From positions 2,108,594-2,172,593 of the forward strand of contig CP073749.1 of NCBI GenBank assembly GCA_024398055.1: a DNA stretch of 64,000 bases, given 5' to 3'. The position numbers and the translations under genes were made by a program. This document shows, piece by piece, positions 54,027-63,341 of the stretch. Under the pieces are notes generated by a model. The model saw nothing but the letters and a program-made list of their open reading frames with translations, searched no databases and was not told the DNA's origin. Origin of the DNA: a bacterium SCSIO 12741 (lineage in GTDB: Bacteria > Bacteroidota > Bacteroidia > Flavobacteriales_G > Salibacteraceae). Every line of letters begins with the position of its first letter. The stretch's first letter is position 1.

Positions 54027-55318
54027 TAAGCATTCATCAGTTCTTCAATGTGATCGGCTTCGATCGGAATGTCACCCATTAGATTTTTCGGTGCGCCAGA
54101 TTCCTGAACGACCAAATCATCCTCAATTCGGATGCCCAGATTCTCTTCAGGAATGTAAATGCCAGGTTCACAAGTGAACACGTTTCCAGCTTGCATAGGC
54201 TCGGTCCAAGGACCAACATCGTGCGTATCTAACCCAATGTAATGGGAAGTGCCATGCATAAAGTACTTTTTATAAGCTGGCCAGGCAGGATCCTGGTTTT
54301 TGATATCTGTCTGATCAATCAATCCCAATCCAAGCAATTCGCTTTCCATTAACTTGCCCACTTCTACGTGGTAGTCAGTTAGGTAAGTGCCTGGAACGAG
54401 TAATTGCTCAGCTGCTTTTTTTACACGGAGAACAGCGTTGTAAACATCCTTCTGGCGTTGCGTAAATCGGCCATTCACCGGGAAGCAACGCGTTAAGTCG
54501 GATGCATAATTGGCGTACTCAGCACCAAAATCCATGAGGATTACATCCCCATCCTTACATTGCTGGTTGTTCTCGATATAGTGCAATACACAAGCATTGA
54601 ATCCAGAGGCAATAATGGGGGTATAAGCAAATCCTTTAGAGCGATTGCGAACAAACTCATGGAGGATTTCGGCTTCAATTTCATATTCCCAAACGCCAGG
54701 TTTCAAAAAGTTGAGAACGCGTTCCACACCCTTGTGGGTAAGGTTACAAGCCGTTTGCATCAACTCAAGTTCTTCAGGTTCCTTCACCGAACGGATTTGG
54801 TGCATAATGGGAGCTGACTTGCGCATTTGATGAGCTGGATACTCCGCTTTGCACTTCTCAATGAAGCGATCTTCTCGAGTTTGCATTTCTGTATTAGCAC
54901 GGAGGTGCTCATTGGTGTTAAAATAAATGGAGTCAGCCTGGGCCATCATGGCTTTGAAGTGGCGATCGAAATCCTGCAACCAAAAAACATTTTTGATTCC
55001 AGAGGTTTCAAAGGCCGTTTCTTTGGTAAGCTTTTCGCCTTCCCAGATTTTAATCAATTCCGAAGTTTCTTTCAAAAAGAGTACTTCACGGTAGTGTTCT
55101 TCATGGGCATCCGGAAACAAGACCAAAATGCTTTCTTCCTGATCTACACCTGATAAATGAAAGATGTCGCGGTGCTGCGTGAAGGGCAAAGTACTATCGG
55201 CGCTTACCGCAAAAATGTCGTTGCTGTTAAACACGGCAAGAGAACGGGGCTCCATTTGCTCTACGAACTTTTTACGATTCTTAATGAACAGATTTTTGGA
55301 GATAGGAAGATATTTCAT
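54026..55318 (-). CDS. pepP: aminopeptidase P (Xaa-Pro aminopeptidase), M24 family
   Basis: A 430-residue enzyme that removes N-terminal residues before proline. The N-terminal AMP_N domain (1-150: RDIFHLSGVDQEESILVLFPD) is followed by the pita-bread catalytic domain. The two-metal site is visible: DFGAEYANYASDLTRCFP (Asp pair), GTSHYIGLDTHDVG (His), EPGIYIPEE (Glu) and IRIEDDLVV (Glu). Length matches the family. The ATG at 55318 lies 26 bases downstream of an exact -7 box (TATTTTTG, minus strand, 55344-55351). First gene of the pepP-hydrolase pair. Confidence 0.96.
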   Translation of the reverse strand: MKYLPISKNLFIKNRKKFVEQMEPRSLAVFNSNDIFAVSADSTLPFTQHRDIFHLSGVDQEESILVLFPDAHEEHYREVLFLKETSELIKIWEGEKLTKETAFETSGIKNVFWLQDFDRHFKAMMAQADSIYFNTNEHLRANTEMQTREDRFIEKCKAEYPAHQMRKSAPIMHQIRSVKEPEELELMQTACNLTHKGVERVLNFLKPGVWEYEIEAEILHEFVRNRSKGFAYTPIIASGFNACVLHYIENNQQCKDGDVILMDFGAEYANYASDLTRCFPVNGRFTQRQKDVYNAVLRVKKAAEQLLVPGTYLTDYHVEVGKLMESELLGLGLIDQTDIKNQDPAWPAYKKYFMHGTSHYIGLDTHDVGPWTEPMQAGNVFTCEPGIYIPEENLGIRIEDDLVVQESGAPKNLMGDIPIEADHIEELMNA

Positions 55319-55509
55319 GGTAAACGTATTTGATTAAGAGGGCCAAAAATAGCACACCAGAGCCAAAAAGACCCCGAAAGTCGCTACGGATTTAATCTCA
55401 GAAGAATCATTTGGAAAATGGATAAGCACAGTAAAGTGGTTTTTAGGAAAAGCCTTTAAACATTCCAAGTTATTTAGATTCATTCCAAACAATATTATTT
55501 GTTAATAGA

Positions 55510-55543
55510 TTGTATTTCCAGAACCACGTAGCGTATAAATTTG
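55510..55543 (+). promoter_or_regulatory. sdhCAB promoter
   Basis: TTG (55510-55512), a 23-base spacer and TAAATTTG (55536-55543), exact to TAnnTTTG. The transcript should begin near 55550, about 23 bases before the sdhC ATG at 55573. Confidence 0.65.
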
Positions 55544-55572
55544 TCCCTTCTAAACACGTGAAATTTACTGTT

Positions 55573-56253
55573 ATGTCGAGTGTAAAAGGAATGACTTCGA
55601 TAACCAGAAAGATTCTGATGGCTTTGTCCGGTTTCTTTTTGTTGATTTTCTTGTTGCAACATTGCGCTATTAACATGCTTTCGGTCATTTCGCCGGACAT
55701 GTTTAATGAGGTGTCCCACTTCATGGGAACCAATCCTTTGGTTCAATTCGCCCTTCAGCCGGTATTGGCTTTTGGAGTTTTCTTCCACATTGGAATGGGG
55801 ATGGTTCTGGATATGAAGAACAAAGGAGCCAGAAAGGTGAAATACGCGATGAACCGCCCGAGTGAAAATGCGAACTGGATGTCTCGCAACATGGTGATTA
55901 CCGGATTAATGGTGTTGGCCTTTTTGTTGTTACACTTCGTTGATTTCTGGATACCTGAGCTTAACACCAAATTTATCGTGGGTGATATGTCAGGACTTAA
56001 TGCCCATGGGGAATTCCGCTACTGGGAAGAGCTTCACCACAAATTTGCCAATCCAATCTGGACGGCCTTGTACAGTGTGGCTTTCGTATTTCTGTCATTG
56101 CACTTAATGCATGGTTTTCAATCGGCTTTTCAATCCGTGGGATTCCGCCACAGCCGTTACACTCCCATGCTTCAAAAATTAGGAAACATCTATGCAATCG
56201 TAATTCCCGCCGGATTTATCCTGATTGCAGTCTATCACTTTATTAACGCTTAA
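55573..56253 (+). CDS. sdhC: succinate dehydrogenase cytochrome b subunit, B-type
   Basis: A 226-residue single-chain membrane anchor with five hydrophobic segments, typical of B-type succinate:menaquinone oxidoreductases with two haems b. Membrane-located histidines fit haem ligands: LLQHCAINM, VFFHIGMGM, LLLHFVDFW and LHLMHGFQSAFQS. The frame opens back at a TTG at 55510, but that is the promoter -33 element, so the ATG at 55573 is the start. First gene of sdhCAB; sdhA follows after 18 bases. Confidence 0.93.
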   Translation: MSSVKGMTSITRKILMALSGFFLLIFLLQHCAINMLSVISPDMFNEVSHFMGTNPLVQFALQPVLAFGVFFHIGMGMVLDMKNKGARKVKYAMNRPSENANWMSRNMVITGLMVLAFLLLHFVDFWIPELNTKFIVGDMSGLNAHGEFRYWEELHHKFANPIWTALYSVAFVFLSLHLMHGFQSAFQSVGFRHSRYTPMLQKLGNIYAIVIPAGFILIAVYHFINA

Positions 56254-56271
56254 TCGGAAAATCAGAAGATT

Positions 56272-58274
56272 ATGACAAAATTAGATGCTAAGATTCCAGA
56301 AGGGCCCATTGCTGATAAGTGGACCAATCATAAGAATAACATCAATGTAGTTAATCCGGCGAATAAGCGTTTGATTGATGTGATCGTTGTAGGAACCGGA
56401 TTGGCCGGTGGAGCAGCAGCTGCGTCATTGGCTGAGTTGGGTTACAATGTAAAAGCATTTTGCTTTCAGGATTCTCCACGAAGAGCACACTCTATTGCAG
56501 CTCAAGGGGGATTAACGCAGCAAAAAATTACCAAAATGATGGTGACTCTACTTACCGATTGTTCTACGACACGGTAAAAGGAGGAGACTACCGGGCTCGT
56601 GAAGCGAACGTCTATCGCTTGGCGGAGGTATCGGCCAACATTATTGACCAGTGCGTGGCTCAAGGGGTTCCTTTTGCCCGTGAATATGGAGGTCAGTTGG
56701 ATAACCGTTCATTTGGTGGAGTATTGGTAAGTCGTACTTTCTACGCCAAAGGACAAACCGGACAGCAGTTGTTGCTCGGAGCTTATTCGGCCATGTCTCG
56801 CCAGATTTCCAAAGGGAAAATCACCATGTACAACCGTCACGAAATGCTTGACGTGGTTGTGGTGGATGGCAAGGCTCGTGGAATTATCGCACGTGACCTG
56901 GTTACCGGAGAAATTGAAAGACATTCAGCCCACGCTGTAGTGATTTGCTCGGGTGGTTATGGAAATGTTTTCTTCCTTTCCACGAACGCGATGGGATCGA
57001 ATGCTACTGCTGCCTGGAAGATTCACAAGAAAGGAGCTTACTTCGCAAATCCATGCTACACCCAAATTCACCCGACCTGTATTCCACGTTCGGGAGATCA
57101 CCAATCCAAATTGACTTTGATGTCAGAGTCTTTGAGGAACGATGGTCGAATCTGGGTTCCTAAGAAGATGGAAGATGTGGAAGCGATCCGTGCCGGAAAG
57201 CTTAAGCCTACCCAAATCAAAGAAGAAGATCGGGATTACTACCTCGAAAGAAGATACCCCGCCTTTGGTAACCTGGTTCCACGTGATGTGGCCTCTCGTG
57301 CTGCCAAAGAGCGATGCGATGCCGGATATGGAGTAAATAAAACAGGTGAGGCCGTTTACCTGGACTTTGCTTCCGCCATTATGCGCTATGGAAAGGAGAA
57401 AGCCCACGTAGAAGGGATGCACAATCCAAGCGATGAAAAAATTCGTGAGTTAGGGGAAAAAGTGGTTGAGGCCAAATACGGTAACCTCTTCCAGATGTAC
57501 GAGAAAATCGTAGATGAAAACCCTTATAAAACCCCAATGATGATTTACCCAGCGGTTCACTATACCATGGGTGGAATCTGGGTAGATTACAACTTGATGA
57601 CCACCATTCCTGGATGCTATGCTTTGGGAGAGGCTAACTTCTCAGATCACGGAGCTAACCGTTTGGGAGCTTCTGCACTGATGCAAGGATTGGCCGACGG
57701 TTATTTCGTCATTCCTTACACCATTGGTGATTACCTGGCCAATGATATTAGAACAGGACCTATTGCCAATGACTCTCCAGAATTTATGGAGGCCGAGAAG
57801 GAAGTAAAAGATCGATTGAACAAGTTCATCAACAACAACGGAAAACACTCGGTTGACTACTTCCACAAGCGTTTAGGAAAAGTGATGTGGGATAAAGTAG
57901 GAATGGCTCGAAACGAAAAAGGCTTGAAAGAAGCCATCGAAGAGATTCGTAAGATTCGCGAAGAGTTCTGGGCCGACGTTCGTGTTCCTGGGGACTTGAA
58001 CAGCTTTAACCCTGAACTGGAAAAAGCCGGTCGTGTTGCCGATTTTCTGGAGCTTGGAGAGCTTTTCGCCATGGACGCACTTGAGCGTACAGAAAGCTGT
58101 GGAGGACACTTTAGAGAAGAATCTCAGACGGAAGAAGGGGAAGCCCTTCGCGATGATGAGAACTTTGCCTACGCCGCCGCTTGGGAATACAAAGGTGATC
58201 CTAAAGATGCCGTGGTGCACAAGGAAAACCTTGAATTCAAGGATATTGAACTGAAACAAAGAAGTTACAAGTAA
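56272..58274 (+). CDS. sdhA: succinate dehydrogenase flavoprotein subunit, with an apparent 1-base frameshift
   Basis: Together the two frames encode a complete SdhA of about 667 residues, normal for B-type enzymes. The first part (56272 on) holds the FAD fold [13 protein letters not shown] and the covalent-FAD histidine in [11 protein letters not shown]. The rest (up to 58274) continues [16 protein letters not shown] in the -1 frame, with [27 protein letters not shown] and [12 protein letters not shown]. The break is at the run of five G at 56506-56510; a sixth G would restore one frame. Read literally, the first frame stops at 56577. A sequencing or assembly slip is likelier than a dead gene, as sdhC and sdhB are intact. 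Confidence 0.9.
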
Positions 58275-58303
58275 TAGCTACTGGCTACCTAATAGTTTGA
58301 ATT

Positions 58304-59053
58304 ATGGATTTAACACTGAAAATCTGGAGACAAAAAAACAAGGATGACAAGGGAAGCCTGAAAACGTATCAGGTAAAAGACGTTTCACCTGACTCTTCTT
58401 TTCTGGAGATGTTGGACGTGCTAAACGAAGACCTTGTTAATCAAGGGGAAGACCCAGTAGCTTTTGACCACGACTGCCGCGAAGGAATTTGTGGAATGTG
58501 CTCACTCTACATCAACGGGGAAGCTCACGGTCCTGACCGTGCGGTAACCACTTGTCAGTTGCACATGCGTAAGTTTAAGGATGGAGATACCATTTACATT
58601 GAGCCTTGGAGAGCGAATGCTTTTCCAGTAGTCAAAGACTTGGTAGTAGATCGTTCTTCATTCGATCGCATTATTCAGGCAGGGGGATTTGTGTCTACCA
58701 ATACTTCAGGAAATACCTTGGATGCAAATGCCATTCCGGTGCCTAAGGAAGATGCTGATAAAGCATTCGACGCGGCTACTTGTATTGGTTGTGGTGCATG
58801 CGTTGCTACCTGTAAGAATGCTTCGGCCATGCTGTTTGTATCGGCAAAAGTTTCTCAGCTATCACTGCTTCCTCAAGGTCAAGTAGAGAAAAACGAACGT
58901 GTATTGAATATGGTCAATCAAATGGATCTGGAAGGATTCGGAAACTGTACCAATACCGGAGCTTGTGAGGTAGAATGTCCAAAGGGAATTTCGCTCGAGA
59001 ATATTGCTCGAATGAACAGTGATTTCCTAATGGCCAGCCTCAAAAAAGGATAA
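58304..59053 (+). CDS. sdhB: succinate dehydrogenase iron-sulfur subunit
   Basis: A 249-residue SdhB. The [2Fe-2S] cysteines are in [16 protein letters not shown] and TTCQLHM. The [4Fe-4S] and [3Fe-4S] clusters are ligated by [13 protein letters not shown] near residue 160 and [15 protein letters not shown] near residue 210. It passes electrons from the flavin in SdhA to haem and quinone in SdhC, on the cytoplasmic face of the inner membrane. Last gene of sdhCAB; the aminotransferase gene follows after 27 bases and may share the transcript. Confidence 0.96.
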   Translation: MDLTLKIWRQKNKDDKGSLKTYQVKDVSPDSSFLEMLDVLNEDLVNQGEDPVAFDHDCREGICGMCSLYINGEAHGPDRAVTTCQLHMRKFKDGDTIYIEPWRANAFPVVKDLVVDRSSFDRIIQAGGFVSTNTSGNTLDANAIPVPKEDADKAFDAATCIGCGACVATCKNASAMLFVSAKVSQLSLLPQGQVEKNERVLNMVNQMDLEGFGNCTNTGACEVECPKGISLENIARMNSDFLMASLKKG

Positions 59054-59080
59054 TCGGGTAAACCCTAAAACACCCTACTT

Positions 59081-60241
59081 ATGAAGCCTGATTTTAACGG
59101 GAACATCAGGTCTAAACTGCCTCAGGCAGGAACCTCCATCTTTACGGTGATGTCAGCCCTATCGGCTGAGCACAAGGCCATTAATTTATCTCAGGGTTTC
59201 CCTGATTTTGAAGTGGATCCACAGCTCATTAAGTCGATAAATAAGGCCATGAAGTCTGGGCACAATCAATATGCCCCGATGCAGGGCTTGTTGTCATTGA
59301 GAGAGAGAATTTCAGAAAAAGTCGAGAAGCTTTACGGAAGAAGCTATCATCCGGATACTGAAATTACCATTACCGCAGGAGCTACTCAAGCCATTTATTC
59401 GGCCATTACCGCAGTGGTAGGAGAGGGTGATGAAGTGATTTTGTTCACTCCGGCCTACGATTGTTACGCACCAACCATTAAGCTCAATGGAGGAACGCCG
59501 AAATACATCCAACTTAAATCGCCAGACTTTCGCATTGATTGGGAAGAGGTGAAGCAGGCGGTGAATTTCAAAACCAAGCTCATCATCATTAATACCCCAC
59601 ATAATCCTTCTGGAACCATTTTGAGTCAGGAAGATATGCAGGCCCTTGAAAAAATAGTTTCAGGAACCGATATTCTGATCCTCTCCGATGAGGTGTACGA
59701 ACACATTATTTTTGATGGGATAGAACATCAAAGCGTTGCTCGTTATCCAGGTCTTGCGGAAAGAAGTTTTGCCGTGTATTCTTTTGGTAAGACTTTTCAC
59801 GCAACCGGTTGGAAAATGGGCTATTGCCTGGCTCCCTCCTTCTTAATGGAGGAGTTTAGAAAGATCCATCAGTTTCAAGTATTCGCTTGCAATCACCCCG
59901 TTCAGTATGGATTAGCTCAATACCTGGAAAACGAGGAGAACTACTTAAATGTGGCTCCAATGTACCAGGAAAAACGGGATCTCTTTTGTGAGCTATTAGA
60001 AGACTCAAGGTTTGTTGTAAGACCCTCTCAAGGGACCTACTTTCAGTTGTTGGATTACTCCCAAATATCGGATGAAGAGGATGCTGAATTAGCGGCAAAA
60101 TGGACCGAAGAATTTAAGGTTTCGTCCATTCCTGTTTCCGTTTTCTACCACAATCCCATTCAGAATAAGGTGCTGCGATTCTGTTTTGCCAAACAGAATG
60201 AAACCCTGGAGCAGGCAGCCAAAATCCTTCGGAAAATATAA
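59081..60241 (+). CDS. methionine aminotransferase (YbdL/KYAT-type), PLP-dependent
   Basis: A 386-residue class I aminotransferase. It shows INLSQGFPDFEV near residue 38, TITAGATQAIYSA, NTPHNPSGT and SDEVYEHI. The PLP lysine lies in YSFGKTFHATGWKMGY near residue 238. FQVFACNHPVQYG is a mark of the glutamine-transaminase K/YbdL group, which transaminates methionine, aromatic keto acids and often uses glutamine. The next gene, an omega-amidase, starts two bases after the stop. That supports salvage of 4-methylthio-2-oxobutanoate with glutamine as donor. Confidence 0.9.
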   Translation: MKPDFNGNIRSKLPQAGTSIFTVMSALSAEHKAINLSQGFPDFEVDPQLIKSINKAMKSGHNQYAPMQGLLSLRERISEKVEKLYGRSYHPDTEITITAGATQAIYSAITAVVGEGDEVILFTPAYDCYAPTIKLNGGTPKYIQLKSPDFRIDWEEVKQAVNFKTKLIIINTPHNPSGTILSQEDMQALEKIVSGTDILILSDEVYEHIIFDGIEHQSVARYPGLAERSFAVYSFGKTFHATGWKMGYCLAPSFLMEEFRKIHQFQVFACNHPVQYGLAQYLENEENYLNVAPMYQEKRDLFCELLEDSRFVVRPSQGTYFQLLDYSQISDEEDAELAAKWTEEFKVSSIPVSVFYHNPIQNKVLRFCFAKQNETLEQAAKILRKI

Positions 60242-60243
60242 GC

Positions 60244-61026
60244 ATGAAAAATCTTCGAATAGCGATTCTACAAATCACGCTCGACTGGGAAGAGCCTCAG
60301 AAGAATAGGGATCGCATTCAAGGGTATTTTGAAAAGCTGGAAGGGGAAAAGCTCGATGTAGCTGTACTTCCGGAGATGTTTACCACGGGTTTTACCATGA
60401 ACGCCCAGGGAGTAGCTGAGCCGGAGGACGGACCAACGCTTCAGTGGATGAAGACCCAGGCCGAAAAACTGAATGCCGCAGTAACGGGAAGCCTTATTGT
60501 AAAAACGACGGAAGGATACTTTAATCGGCTCTATTGGGTAACTCCGAAGGGAGAAGTAAGTCATTATGACAAAAGGCATCTGTTTCGCATGGCAGGAGAG
60601 GACAAGGTTTTCGCTTCCGGGAGTCAGAAGCTTGTGGTTAGCTGGAGAGGCTGGAGAGTTTGTCCTTTGATTTGTTACGACCTTCGTTTCCCCGTGTGGA
60701 GCCGATCTCGAGAGGATTACGACCTGTTGATTTACGTAGCAAATTGGCCGGCAGCTCGCCGAAATGCCTGGAAGGTGTTAAGTCAAGCACGGGCCATTGA
60801 GAACCTATCGCCCTTAGTCGCCGTGAATCGAGTGGGGGAGGATGGAAACGGAATATCCTACGCAGGCGACTCAGCAATTTATGATGCTAAGGGAGAATCC
60901 TTAACTCAAGTTAAGCCTCATGAGGAAGAGGTGGCTATTGCAGAGATCGATGCTGAAGAGTTGCTTCGATTCAGAGAGAAGTTTCCCGCTCATCGGGATG
61001 CTGACGGTTTTACTCTGCAGGAATAA
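60244..61026 (+). CDS. omega-amidase (YafV/NIT2-like), nitrilase superfamily
   Basis: A 260-residue carbon-nitrogen hydrolase. The catalytic triad is visible: Glu in AVLPEMFTTGF near residue 42, Lys in YDKRHLF near residue 106 and Cys in PLICYDLRFPVW near residue 140. NWPAARRNAWKVLSQARAIEN is typical of the YafV branch. These enzymes hydrolyse 2-oxoglutaramate or 2-oxosuccinamate, the keto acids left after glutamine or asparagine transamination. It is tightly coupled to the upstream aminotransferase, and the 3' end overlaps the convergent lipoprotein gene by 17 bases. Confidence 0.9.
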   Translation: MKNLRIAILQITLDWEEPQKNRDRIQGYFEKLEGEKLDVAVLPEMFTTGFTMNAQGVAEPEDGPTLQWMKTQAEKLNAAVTGSLIVKTTEGYFNRLYWVTPKGEVSHYDKRHLFRMAGEDKVFASGSQKLVVSWRGWRVCPLICYDLRFPVWSRSREDYDLLIYVANWPAARRNAWKVLSQARAIENLSPLVAVNRVGEDGNGISYAGDSAIYDAKGESLTQVKPHEEEVAIAEIDAEELLRFREKFPAHRDADGFTLQE

Positions 61027-62629
61027 TCCATTCAAGTTCTTTGTCCCATCCTTCTTTTATCTCAATTTGTCCGGAGAAGTAGATTACTTTTTCAGGTTGT
61101 TTTCTTGGGATGAAAGTTCCCGGATCCCATTTGCCATTCTGGTTGTCATCAAAGATCATTTTGATGCGGTAATTGCCAGGCTCCAGATTGGGATAATTTA
61201 GATTTCCTTCTCCAGATAGCTTGTCCTGTCTGTAGAGAATTTCATCCTTCTCATCTCGCAATTCCACTAAGGTGCTTTTTCCGGAAAGTCCCAAAATTTT
61301 CAACTTAAGACTGGCGTACTGAATAGCGCTTTTGGTCTGAAAGTTTAGTTCAAGCGAATCATGACTAAATCCCACTTGATCAACTAAAGAGGAGTCTACC
61401 AAAACAAATTGGTAGCGCATGTCTTCCTGAAGCTTGTGTTCTACTTTCAGTTTAAATTCATCCTCTTGAATAAGGTTTACCTGAAGGGTGTCTTTTCCTT
61501 CGATGAGAGTGGCTGTTAGATTTTCAACTTTCTTCAAGGGTGCTGAAGACCGAAGGTAGAGCGGAGCAAAATACTTGGCCACATTTTTTGACGTGTTAAG
61601 GCTCAAATCCAGATTCAACTCGTTTAGTTCGGCCTTCTTTTCTGGTAAATCAGGTCGGGCCAATTGAAAGGTATCGAGCGCATTTCCATTGTCCCAAATT
61701 TCCAAAGTCATGCTATCCGTAGTCCAGTCCTGAGGACGGTACCACAGTTGGAGGCTGTCTTTTTTGGAGTTCCAAATTTTGAGAAATGGAGGTTTGGAGC
61801 CATCATCCAAAAATTTGATTTCCGGAGTTTTTGCCGGTTTGCTGAATATCACATCTATTTTACCGTAACGACTTACTTCGGTAGAAATCACATACTGCTG
61901 CCCCAAATCTTCCTGAAATAAGGCGATGGAATTACCCGTATCCGATTGATTTTGAGTTGATATTAGTTCTGATGAGAAGCCGATCCATTCATTGGGCAGG
62001 TCGTATAGGTAGTTGTTGTTCTGATCGATTAGGGCAAACATCTGATAGGTGCCTTCCTTCAAATGAGTCAGCTCAAATTGGCCATCAGGTTTTACCTTAG
62101 TATAATAGTAGGGGCGCTCAAGAGCTGGAATGGAATCGTCTTCTTGCTCATAGAGCATGACCAGAACATTTTCTGGTGGCGCAAGGGTAAAGGCGTCTTT
62201 AACATTTCCACTTACACTTGCCGAATCCAGGTAAGGTCCGGTAGAGAATACAAATACATTGGAGTCCAGAACATTTCCTTCTCTAAAGTCTACAATTCCT
62301 TGTCCAAGATTAAAGGTGTAGGTCGTGTTCGGTTTTAAGGAATCATCAAAGGAGATGATCAATGATTTCTTACGAATCTTAAATTCAGGGTTTTTCTCCA
62401 AAGGAGGCGAGACAATGAGTTCTTGTCCCAAATTACTTTGCTTAACGTATTCGTCAAAAGTCAAAATAACTGAATTGCCCACGTAATTGGTGCTCTCATT
62501 GAGCGGCTTGCTTTTAGAGATTCCAGGAGGAGTAGTGTCCTTATCGCCACCGGTAGGCATTGCTTGTTGGGCGCAACTGGTAGCGAAAAGGGCTAAAGCC
62601 GAAAGCCACAAAAGCGATAAATTATTCAT
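61010..62629 (-). CDS. lipoprotein with SbsA-type Ig-like domain, unknown function
   Basis: About 539 residues from the ATG at 62629, which gives a lipoprotein signal (LSALALFATSCAQQ). The frame reaches back to 62704 through implausible sequence. TGGDKDTTPPGISKSKPLNESTNY opens an SbsA Ig-like domain (about 25-135: ILTFDEYVKQSNLGQELIVSPPLE, TYTFNLGQGIVDFREGN). A middle part has KEGTYQMFALIDQNNNYLYD, and the C-terminus reads GNYRIKMIFDDNQNGKWDPGTFIPRKQPE, a cargo-type beta domain. Widespread in Bacteroidota, role unknown, likely outer-membrane anchored. The ATG overlaps the upstream reductase gene by eight bases. Confidence 0.85.
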   Translation of the reverse strand: MNNLSLLWLSALALFATSCAQQAMPTGGDKDTTPPGISKSKPLNESTNYVGNSVILTFDEYVKQSNLGQELIVSPPLEKNPEFKIRKKSLIISFDDSLKPNTTYTFNLGQGIVDFREGNVLDSNVFVFSTGPYLDSASVSGNVKDAFTLAPPENVLVMLYEQEDDSIPALERPYYYTKVKPDGQFELTHLKEGTYQMFALIDQNNNYLYDLPNEWIGFSSELISTQNQSDTGNSIALFQEDLGQQYVISTEVSRYGKIDVIFSKPAKTPEIKFLDDGSKPPFLKIWNSKKDSLQLWYRPQDWTTDSMTLEIWDNGNALDTFQLARPDLPEKKAELNELNLDLSLNTSKNVAKYFAPLYLRSSAPLKKVENLTATLIEGKDTLQVNLIQEDEFKLKVEHKLQEDMRYQFVLVDSSLVDQVGFSHDSLELNFQTKSAIQYASLKLKILGLSGKSTLVELRDEKDEILYRQDKLSGEGNLNYPNLEPGNYRIKMIFDDNQNGKWDPGTFIPRKQPEKVIYFSGQIEIKEGWDKELEWIIPAE

Positions 62630-63101
62630 GAACCGGTAGTTTATCAGACAACAAGGTTGCCACCCTTTCCAAATAGGATTGATCCGTTTGATCGAAGTGA
62701 TCAAATTCGCGGCTGTCTACATCTAGTATAAGGCTAACCTCTCCATTGTGGTCCAATACAGGTACAACGATTTCAGAATTTGACTCAGCACTACAGGCAA
62801 TATGTCCGGGGAATTGGTGCACGTCAGGAACCACAAGCGTGGCCTTTTGAGCCCAGCTTGTCCCGCATACCCCTTTTCCAAAAGAAATTCGGGTGCATGC
62901 TACCGGACCTTGGAATGGTCCCAGTACCAGTTGACGATTTGAAGGGGTTTCTTCTACCCGGTAGAATCCAACCCACCACCAGTTAAAGGTTTCTTTGAGT
63001 GCGGCCGCTACATTAGCCAAATTGGCCATGAGGTCATTTTCGTCTGAAATTAAACCCTCTATCTGAGCCAGGCACAAGTCGTATTTTTCCTTTTTAGACA
63101 A
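62622..63101 (-). CDS. msrC: free methionine-(R)-sulfoxide reductase (GAF domain)
   Basis: About 159 residues of GAF fold in the fRMsr family, which reduces free methionine-R-sulfoxide. Family marks: LANVAAALKETFNWWWVGFYRV, LGPFQGPVACTRISFGKGVCGTSW and FPGHIACSAESNSEIVVPVL. The catalytic and resolving cysteines are the three in PVACTR, GVCGT and HIACSA. The frame could open at a TTG at 63170; the TTG at 63101 gives the normal family length and start and is preferred. It is coupled to the downstream lipoprotein gene. Confidence 0.88.
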   Translation of the reverse strand: MSKKEKYDLCLAQIEGLISDENDLMANLANVAAALKETFNWWWVGFYRVEETPSNRQLVLGPFQGPVACTRISFGKGVCGTSWAQKATLVVPDVHQFPGHIACSAESNSEIVVPVLDHNGEVSLILDVDSREFDHFDQTDQSYLERVATLLSDKLPVHE

Positions 63102-63341
63102 GCGCCAAAAATAAAGTAATCCGTCAAGCAATGTGGTATCCTTAAAGGTTTGTATTAGCGGGTTTTGCAAACAATAGGGCTAATGATCTGAAATTGGGAA
63201 TGTTGGGGCGATTGGCGAGCTAAAAATCGATTACTAAAAAATGTTATTTTAGCAGGCTTGAAAAAAGTTTAAAAAAATAGGCAACCCTTATATAAAAGGT
63301 TCGTCATTTTGGTTGAGTAAACTAATGCAAATACGTAAGCT

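Noticed and set aside
55510-55572. N-terminal extension of SdhC
   Set aside because: Its first codon is the promoter -33 TTG and the -7 box lies inside it.
56500-56577. Programmed -1 frameshift in sdhA
   Set aside because: The A GGG GGA site pairs poorly after slipping and no downstream stem was recognised; a missing G is simpler.
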